DNA from: Bdellovibrionales bacterium
GTDB taxonomy: Bacteria > Bdellovibrionota > Bacteriovoracia > Bacteriovoracales > Bacteriovoracaceae
Length of the DNA stretch: 39,710 bases
Assembly (NCBI GenBank): GCA_030638415.1
Contig: DAOWEO010000119.1
Location: 1-39,710 of the forward strand
Direction of reading: 5' to 3'
Shown here: piece by piece, positions 34,286 through 39,710 of the stretch
Numbering within the stretch: position 1 is the first letter of the stretch
How the letters are laid out: each line of letters starts with the position of its first letter
Made by a program: the position numbers and the translations under genes
The notes under the pieces: model-generated
Databases searched by the model: none
What the model saw: the letters and a program-made list of their open reading frames with translations, nothing else
What the model was told of the DNA's origin: nothing

Positions 34286-35650
34286 TTACAATTTGTAAAA
34301 GCCGTAATCGAGTTCTTCAATCTCCTTTTGATTGATTGTTTTATTCTCTTTTAGAGGTGTGATCTTTCCATGTTGCTGAAGATGCTCTAGTTCATAGCGT
34401 GCATTAGGTGCAATATTTTTTTTATCGCCAGCAAAAGCAGTTATGTTATACCAGATTTGTGACTGCATAAGTAGCCAACAGGAAAGCCCATCGTAATTCT
34501 TGCAGGTGGCAGCAGCGTACTCTTGCATTTTATTTTTATTTTTAAGCATTAGCTCTGTATACATACCCAAAAGGCTGAGAACGTTAGGCATATTTACTGG
34601 AAAAGATTTATCCAGCTCATCAATAAGAACTTTTGCTTGTGAATATTTTTTTAAGTTAACCAGCTGGGCGAGAAAAAGAGTATTTTTTTTAATAGGATCA
34701 ATAATTCTACCATGATAGGAATTTAAAATTTTTAATGAGTCATCATACTGCTTTAACTGCCAGGCAAGAGGTATTAAGCGCTCTATGGCATTTTTTGAAT
34801 CTTTTTTATGTTTTAGTGCTAATTTGAAGTGTCCATATGCCAGTTCTAATTTATTTTCTTTTAGATAAATATTTCCTCTAATATTTTCTGCATTAGCTGC
34901 ATTTATCTTTTCTAGAAAATGTAGGCTTGTTTCATAATCTCCAATCCTATAAAAGGCCATGGCTAAAAGCTCTCTAATCTCTTTATTCTTATATGCTTCC
35001 TTGGGTATTTTATTAATATAGTTATGGATTTCTTTTTCTTGGTTGTAATAGAGACTCTCTTTTAGCCATGCACGTAAAAAATCAAGTTGATAAAAAGCAT
35101 TTGATTTAATTTTTAAAAATGAAGTATCGGCTAATGCACTATTTTGTAGTACGAGTTGTACTATATGAGATGGCCAGTCGAAATTATTTGTCAGGTATTT
35201 TCCTTGTACCATTTTGCAATCTCTAAAGTATTGTTGGAGATTACTATGTTTATTTAGTGCAATCATATTGTAACTTTGCATAGTGCAAACTGCACGCATT
35301 GCAGATATATTTTTGGTAAAATACGTCTGATCTAATAGGTTAAAGCTTTTTTGAAAATCCTCCTTTAAAAAAGCAATGAGTGCTCTATATCTTATAGCAA
35401 TAAAGCGTAGATTACCTTGTTGATAGTCGATATGGCTTAAATCAATAGTTGCCTGGTCTAGATTTCCATTGATAATGTAGTATTTTACTAAGGCAATTTT
35501 TTTAAGAAATTTAATTTTTTGTAGATCACTTCGTGCCTGTAAATGGAGAATGACCTCATTTTGATTATTTGCAATAATTCTGGCAACACCAATGTTGTGC
35601 CATAGTGCAATTATTATAACTAGGAAAAATACTCTCTTTGTAGTGATCAC
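34286..35650 (-). CDS. Exported helical-repeat (TPR-like) protein
   Basis: 454 residues starting with a hydrophobic signal or anchor (VFFLVIIIALWHNIGVA). The rest is helical with recurring TPR-type spacing: AFYRIGDYETSLHFLEKI, NIYLKENKLELAYGHFKLAL and PLAWQLKQYDDSLKILNSY. It is expected in the periplasm or on the inner membrane as a protein-interaction scaffold. Four Cys in the mature part (TMQSYN/CTMQ, DCKM, TCKNYDGLSCW) may form disulfides. The gene converges with the FecR-domain gene, 14 bases apart, and is divergent from the next unknown secreted-protein gene only 44 bases away, so the two promoters must overlap. Confidence 0.75.
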   Translation of the reverse strand: MITTKRVFFLVIIIALWHNIGVARIIANNQNEVILHLQARSDLQKIKFLKKIALVKYYIINGNLDQATIDLSHIDYQQGNLRFIAIRYRALIAFLKEDFQKSFNLLDQTYFTKNISAMRAVCTMQSYNMIALNKHSNLQQYFRDCKMVQGKYLTNNFDWPSHIVQLVLQNSALADTSFLKIKSNAFYQLDFLRAWLKESLYYNQEKEIHNYINKIPKEAYKNKEIRELLAMAFYRIGDYETSLHFLEKINAANAENIRGNIYLKENKLELAYGHFKLALKHKKDSKNAIERLIPLAWQLKQYDDSLKILNSYHGRIIDPIKKNTLFLAQLVNLKKYSQAKVLIDELDKSFPVNMPNVLSLLGMYTELMLKNKNKMQEYAAATCKNYDGLSCWLLMQSQIWYNITAFAGDKKNIAPNARYELEHLQQHGKITPLKENKTINQKEIEELDYGFYKL

Positions 35651-35694
35651 ACTAATAATTTCGGTATTTTTTTCGATAAACTAAGAGAATTAGT

Positions 35695-37386
35695 ATGAAG
35701 TATTATAAGGGGAAAAAAATTCTAATGAGACTGTACTTATCTCTAGTTTTTACATTCTTTATGTCTCAGGCCATCGCTGATGATTTGTCTCTCATGGAAA
35801 TGATAGCATCGCCCGAAAAATCACATATTGATAAATTACAGCAAACACCTCTAGATAGTATCTTTAATTTTGATCGAAGTGTATTTTCCGCAGATAAGCA
35901 TGAGCATAGGAGAATATTAAATGTATATCGCGGCTTTCATCAGGAATCTGTCGGCTTAGTTAATTACTGTAGTTTACCCCGTAAGGTGGAGTTTGCTAGT
36001 TATGGAGAAGAGCTACTTTTTTCGAGAAATATTGTAGCCACTCTTCAGTATATTGGGATTATGACCACTATCCCGGCGATTTCTGAATATGTTAAAAGGT
36101 TGCATTATACAGAAGTAGGTGTTGAAAATTTAATTGATAACCTTATTGGTAACTACTGTTCTTCAAATTTTTCATTGATGAGTATAAAGAAACTTAGAAC
36201 AATGTTTTTGGGATCTTATCGTAAGGCAGAAAAGTATAAAATTCCATCTCTTAAAAATAACCCTTTCTTTCCTAAAAAATTGGATGTGATGAATTCTAAT
36301 GAAGGTGTATTTGAGCATGAACTATTTTACACTGTTGAACTATTTAAATCATTCTGTTCCTGGGGAGGAGACCCTACTGACTTACGTTTGATGACATCAC
36401 TGTTAAAGAGTCCACTAGTTTTTTCTTATCTAATTCGAGAGATGACTTCTAAAAAGTTGGATTGGAAGGCAGAGTCACAAAGTATTACACTGGTTGATAG
36501 GCAGAATCCTAAAAATGTTTTGTGTGATGGGTTTATATGTCGACCAGTTAGTGGTGGTGAGTTTAGGCGTAAAATACAAAAATCAGTGGGTAGTGATAGT
36601 CTGCGATTTGATCTTCAAAACAGATATTGTAACTATTTTTCAACTGCAAATGCTCACTATCCACAGGTTGATCCTAGATTAGAGAGGATGATGAAAGATC
36701 GAACACAATATGATGAATCATTTTTAGTTGCTCAATTTACTGCTTTGATGACAGGTATTCCTGATTTACTAATAAGAGCAAAGCACTTTCAAGATATTTT
36801 TAGCTATTTAGATAACTCTTTAGATGAGCATTTTGATAAATGGGCGAAAAGAGAATTGGATAAAATGACCGATTACCTGTATTACGAAGATAGTATAAGA
36901 GTTAAAAAAATGGATAGAAAACTACACTTCAATTATAAAGTAGATCATTTTGCTATTTGGTTTGATGTCTCCTTAGGTGAGTGGGATAGATCTGTTGCTA
37001 AAACTGGAAAGATGAAAATGAGCTTTGATTTACATTTTCCTCATGCACTTGCACAGTGGGTTCGGCATGAGTCACGGTTGATGAAAGGTACTGATATCGA
37101 TAAAGAAGGTGAGATTGAAAAAAGGGTAGTACAGCAGATCATATCTCATCGTAAAGCGGCACAAAGTAAATTACGCTTTCCTTTATGGAGTGACAGAATT
37201 GATAAAATTTTGGCTAAAGAGTTAATTGAACAGCTTACGAGGTACAAGGGAAAACCGTATAATGCCAGAAAAAAAGATACTTTCTCAGTACCCGTCACAT
37301 TTTTTGTTGGCCCTTTTGCGTTAAAATACCTTAATTATAAGTACAAGGTTGACAAGGAAGAAAAAAAACTTATTTTGTCTAACTGA
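35695..37386 (+). CDS. Unknown secreted protein, coupled to the rpoH-like gene
   Basis: 563 residues, no recognised domain. The N-terminus is a signal peptide ending near MSQAIA|DDLS. ATG 35695 has AAGAGA upstream; ATG 35725 (MRLYLSLVF) is an alternative with AAGGGG 12 bases before. The mature protein is mixed helical and basic/aromatic. Several Cys (NYCSLP, NYCSSNF, SFCSWGGDP, LCDGFICRP, RYCNYF) suggest a disulfide-stabilised periplasmic or secreted protein. The C-terminal quarter is lysine-rich and ends VDKEEKKLILSN. The stop TGA is followed after one base by the sigma factor ATG, so translation of the two is probably coupled. I cannot assign a function. Confidence 0.72.
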   Translation: MKYYKGKKILMRLYLSLVFTFFMSQAIADDLSLMEMIASPEKSHIDKLQQTPLDSIFNFDRSVFSADKHEHRRILNVYRGFHQESVGLVNYCSLPRKVEFASYGEELLFSRNIVATLQYIGIMTTIPAISEYVKRLHYTEVGVENLIDNLIGNYCSSNFSLMSIKKLRTMFLGSYRKAEKYKIPSLKNNPFFPKKLDVMNSNEGVFEHELFYTVELFKSFCSWGGDPTDLRLMTSLLKSPLVFSYLIREMTSKKLDWKAESQSITLVDRQNPKNVLCDGFICRPVSGGEFRRKIQKSVGSDSLRFDLQNRYCNYFSTANAHYPQVDPRLERMMKDRTQYDESFLVAQFTALMTGIPDLLIRAKHFQDIFSYLDNSLDEHFDKWAKRELDKMTDYLYYEDSIRVKKMDRKLHFNYKVDHFAIWFDVSLGEWDRSVAKTGKMKMSFDLHFPHALAQWVRHESRLMKGTDIDKEGEIEKRVVQQIISHRKAAQSKLRFPLWSDRIDKILAKELIEQLTRYKGKPYNARKKDTFSVPVTFFVGPFALKYLNYKYKVDKEEKKLILSN

Positions 37387-37387
37387 T

Positions 37388-38344
37388 ATGGATGATAAAA
37401 AAATAAAAATATTACAATTAGAAGAGCCTGTGCATTCAGATAAATTGCTACCTGCGGTCATTGAGTCAATCAAGGATCTGATAGTATATGACGACAAATC
37501 AGACAAGCTATCTCCATTTATCCAATATATTAAACAAATTAGTCGTTATAAGTTGTTAAGCAGAGAGCAGGAGCAGGAGTTAACGAAGGCCCTAAGTGAG
37601 ACTGGAGATCTGGAGATTGCCAAGAAATTAGTAATGCATAACCTGCGTCTTGTGGTGAAAATCGCTATGGAGTACCGTAGTGCTCAAAATAGTGTCATGG
37701 ACCTCATACAAGAGGGAAATATCGGTCTTATGAAAGCTGTCTCTAAATATGATCCAAGTAAAGGTGCAAAACTTTCATATTACTCTAGTTGGTGGATCCG
37801 CTCCTACATCTTAAAATTTATTTTAGATAATTTTAGATTGGTTAAAATTGGGACTACTAATGAACAAAAAAAGCTTTTTTATAACCTTCTAAAAGAAAAG
37901 GATCGTTTAACTTCAATGGGTATTGTTCCAGATAATAAGGTAATTGCTGAGAACCTAGGGGTTAGTGAAGGTGCTGTAGCTTTAATGGACCAGAGATTAG
38001 GAGTAGGCCGCAGTGATATGAGTCTTGATGCTCCAATGTCCTCTGAGGATGGAGATGGACGAACTCTAGGAGATGTTTTAAGTGATGAGAGTGCTGATGG
38101 TGGAATGGAGGAAGAAATTTCACACCAGCAAGAGGTAGATATTTTAAAAAATAACCTTGAAAGCTTTATTTCAGGATTAAAGGAAAGAGATCAGTATATC
38201 TTTAAAAAACGCCTACTTACAGATGTTCAGCCCTCTTTGCAGCAAATTGCAGATGAGTTTGGAGTTTCGCGGGAGCGCATTCGTCAGGTAGAGGAGCGTC
38301 TGCTTAAGAAATTAAAGGTTTACATGGATGAGTTTCTGCGTTAA
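37388..38344 (+). CDS. rpoH: RpoH-type (sigma-32-like) alternative sigma factor
   Basis: Sigma-70 family factor. Region 2 shows LVMHNLRLVVKIAMEYR, VMDLIQEGNIGLMKAVSKYDP and KLSYYSSWWIRSYILKFI. The RpoH box follows as NEQKKLFYNLLKEKD. Region 4 ends with LQQIADEFGVSRERIRQVEERLL. This combination supports a heat-shock-type factor recruiting core RNA polymerase to stress promoters. A frame open from TTG at 37349 would overlap the previous gene and lacks a usable ribosome binding site. ATG 37388, one base after the upstream TGA, is preferred and gives 318 residues by coupled translation. Region 3 has an extra acidic loop (SSEDGDGRTLGDVLSDES), similar to the acidic region common in RpoD and RpoH. 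It could instead be another group-3 stress sigma factor. Confidence 0.9.
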   Translation: MDDKKIKILQLEEPVHSDKLLPAVIESIKDLIVYDDKSDKLSPFIQYIKQISRYKLLSREQEQELTKALSETGDLEIAKKLVMHNLRLVVKIAMEYRSAQNSVMDLIQEGNIGLMKAVSKYDPSKGAKLSYYSSWWIRSYILKFILDNFRLVKIGTTNEQKKLFYNLLKEKDRLTSMGIVPDNKVIAENLGVSEGAVALMDQRLGVGRSDMSLDAPMSSEDGDGRTLGDVLSDESADGGMEEEISHQQEVDILKNNLESFISGLKERDQYIFKKRLLTDVQPSLQQIADEFGVSRERIRQVEERLLKKLKVYMDEFLR

Positions 38345-38419
38345 AAAGAGTTATTATTAACACCCTCAACTCAGATTTAACGAAAGGTTACTTCTTGGTT
38401 TTGTGGATAAGGAGTCAAA

Positions 38420-38686
38420 ATGATTACAGTACAGCAGAAAGGTGAAATTGTTAAAAAATTTGGAAAGAACGAAAAAGATTCAGGTTCTCCAGAGGTTCAA
38501 GTAGCAATTTTAACCGCAAGAATTAATGACCTACAGGGGCATTTTAAAGATCACAAGCATGACTATCACTCAAATAGAGGACTACTTAAGATGATTGGTC
38601 AGAGACGTTCACTACTTCGTTATGTTAAGACGAAAGGTGATGATCGCTACTCTAAGCTAATTCAAGAGCTTGGACTAAGAAAGTAA
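38420..38686 (+). CDS. rpsO: 30S ribosomal protein S15
   Basis: 88 residues, the family's usual length. It contains the S15 signature: [40 protein letters not shown] and RRSLLRYVK. It binds 16S rRNA in the central domain. AAGGAG before the ATG. It lies 75 bases after the sigma factor gene and before pnp, the common rpsO-pnp order. A terminator between rpsO and pnp suggests partial uncoupling. Confidence 0.99.
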   Translation: MITVQQKGEIVKKFGKNEKDSGSPEVQVAILTARINDLQGHFKDHKHDYHSNRGLLKMIGQRRSLLRYVKTKGDDRYSKLIQELGLRK

Positions 38687-38703
38687 TAAAATTATAAGTT
38701 AAT

Positions 38704-38733
38704 AAGAGGGAATTTTTATTCCCTCTTTTTTTG
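38704..38733 (+). terminator. Rho-independent terminator between rpsO and pnp
   Basis: AAGAGGGAA (38704-38712) pairs perfectly with TTCCCTCTT (38719-38727), 6-base loop, followed by a T run. It may be an attenuator, as E. coli also has one between these genes. Confidence 0.9.
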
Positions 38734-38769
38734 TTTATAGGCTACTATTAATGGCTTAGAAGTTTAAGA

Positions 38770-38833
38770 GGATTTTGAGGATATTTAACAGTAGGAATAA
38801 AGTTTTTACTATTAAATATTCTTAAAAAAATCC
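38770..38833 (+). promoter_or_regulatory. Long imperfect hairpin in the pnp leader (candidate RNase-processing site)
   Basis: GGATTTT (38770-38776) pairs with AAAATCC (38827-38833). GAGG (38777-38780) pairs with TCTT (38820-38823) including wobbles. ATATTTAA (38781-38788) pairs with TTAAATAT (38812-38819) and TAG (38792-38794) with CTA (38809-38811). The total is about 22 pairs with two 3-base bulges and a 14-base loop. E. coli pnp has a leader stem cut by RNase III for autoregulation; this looks analogous. No T run, so it is not a terminator. Confidence 0.6.
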
Positions 38834-38864
38834 GAAAACAACTCAGCTTAAATTTTTTAACTCT

Positions 38865-38877
38865 TGGCATTCGGCCA
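38865..38877 (+). promoter_or_regulatory. Small second hairpin in the pnp leader
   Basis: TGGC (38865-38868) and GCCA (38874-38877) with a 5-base loop, 27 bases before the pnp start. Short, so only weak evidence; listed because two-hairpin leaders are typical of pnp. Confidence 0.3.
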
Positions 38878-38903
38878 GGGGTTTATACATATGGAGATTC
38901 ATT

Positions 38904-39710
38904 ATGTTAAATGAAAAAAAAGAGTACCGTATCGATTTTGGTGGTAAAGAGATCACTATCGAGACAAACAGATTAGCGAAACAAGCAGATGGTTCTGTAC
39001 TTGTTTCTTGTGGTGGAACGCAGGTTTTAGTAACCGTTTGTTCTGCTCATACTATGAGAGAAGGTCAAGACTTCTTTCCACTTCTTGTTGAATATACAGA
39101 GAAGTTCTACGCAGCAGGAAAATTTCTGGGTGGATTTATTAAGCGTGAGGCACGTCCAACCGTTCAAGAGACCTTGAATGCAAGACTTATTGACCGTCCA
39201 CTTCGTCCACTTTTCCCACAAGGATATATGTTTGAAACAGTTGTTTCTTGTACTGTTCTATCTTATGACCCTGCTGGAGATCCTGAAATTCTAGCTGCAA
39301 TTGGTTCTTCTGCAGCACTTACTATTTCTGATATCCCTTTTGCTGGGCCTATCGCAACTTGTAAGGTTGGACGTATTGATGGCAAGCTTGTTATCAATCC
39401 AAGTATTGATGAGTGGGAAAACTCTGACATGGAAATTATCGTTGCTGGTTCAGCTGATGCTATTTTAATGGTTGAAGGTGAAGCAAACATCGTTCCTGAA
39501 GCAGAAGTTTTAGAGGCGATCTTTTTTGGCCACGACCACATTCAAAAATTTGTTGTAGGTCTTGCTAAGATGCAAGCAGAGATTGGTAAAGAGAAGCGTG
39601 AGTTTATCTCTGATGCAGCTAATACAACAATGATGGATAACATCTCTGGAAACTTTTCTGATGTTGCACGTGAGTGTCTTAACATCACTGACAAGCTTGA
39701 CAGACAAAAA
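38904..39710 (+). CDS. pnp: Polyribonucleotide nucleotidyltransferase (3' end outside window)
   Basis: Phosphorolytic 3'-5' exoribonuclease of the RNA degradosome. The ATG at 38904 has GGAG upstream. The frame is open to the window end and gives the first 269 residues. The first RNase PH domain is clear: LAKQADGSVLVSCGGTQVLV, EYTEKFYAAGKFLGGFIKRE, LIDRPLRPLFPQGY and SCTVLSYDPAGDPEILA. The linker helical domain begins at EAEVLEAIFFGHDHIQ. The second PH domain, KH and S1 domains lie beyond the window. It is probably controlled by its structured leader. Confidence 0.98.
   Translation, partial: MLNEKKEYRIDFGGKEITIETNRLAKQADGSVLVSCGGTQVLVTVCSAHTMREGQDFFPLLVEYTEKFYAAGKFLGGFIKREARPTVQETLNARLIDRPLRPLFPQGYMFETVVSCTVLSYDPAGDPEILAAIGSSAALTISDIPFAGPIATCKVGRIDGKLVINPSIDEWENSDMEIIVAGSADAILMVEGEANIVPEAEVLEAIFFGHDHIQKFVVGLAKMQAEIGKEKREFISDAANTTMMDNISGNFSDVARECLNITDKLDRQK

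Overview
The window is a low-GC (by eye about 35%), densely packed bacterial chromosome segment from a Gram-negative organism. It encodes lipoprotein and Sec signal peptides, an outer-membrane-barrel-like protein, SecA with a zinc tail, an RpoH-type sigma factor and the prkA/yeaH/spoVR trio. Gene content, AT-richness and the many secreted hydrolases fit the Bdellovibrionota, most likely a Bacteriovorax/Halobacteriovorax-type predator. That placement is inference; no rRNA or marker phylogeny was possible.

Layout. (1) 1-860: the 3' part of a tyrosine recombinase gene runs into the window from the left and converges on a complete tRNA-Val(GAC), which looks like the right end of an integrative element in a tRNA. 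(2) 1000-9162, all on +: a DsbA-like thiol oxidoreductase, a 641-aa coiled-coil protein, a large subtilisin-family lipoprotein, a small secreted protein and a secreted endonuclease I. (3) 9174-13413: an N-formylglutamate amidohydrolase divergent from an arginine-catabolism cluster (ornithine carbamoyltransferase, unknown 282-aa protein, arginine deiminase) that lacks carbamate kinase, then a small Cys-rich secreted protein. (4) 13410-15051 (-): a sodium:solute symporter and a small membrane partner. (5) 15123-19811: two overlapping unknown genes, an apparently orphan C5-cytosine methyltransferase, a degenerate ABC-ATPase-like protein, and a PilZ-GAF-AAA-Fis regulator that has lost its sigma-54 contact loop. 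(6) 19808-26968 (-): a tight M23 peptidase - SecA - YbjQ-like - GlpD array preceded by a PP2C phosphatase. (7) 27189-31894 (+): prkA, yeaH-like and spoVR as an operon, divergent from the phosphatase. (8) 31902-37386: a small lipoprotein, a FecR-domain protein ending in a barrel-like region, a helical-repeat periplasmic protein and an unknown secreted protein. (9) 37388-39710: rpoH-like, rpsO and the 5' part of pnp, with a long hairpin in the pnp leader.

How it fits together. The secreted set (subtilisin, endonuclease I, M23 peptidase, DsbA-like protein, small Cys-containing proteins) suits a cell that digests external macromolecules. Arginine deiminase plus ornithine carbamoyltransferase suggest use of arginine from digested protein. 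PrkA with a divergent PP2C phosphatase, RpoH, PilZ and FecR proteins indicate substantial stress and envelope signalling.

There is no gene-free stretch longer than 300 bases. The longest gaps are 26969-27188 (two opposed promoters and a palindrome) and 38687-38903 (a terminator and the pnp leader). I saw no CRISPR array, rRNA gene, insertion sequence or replication origin.
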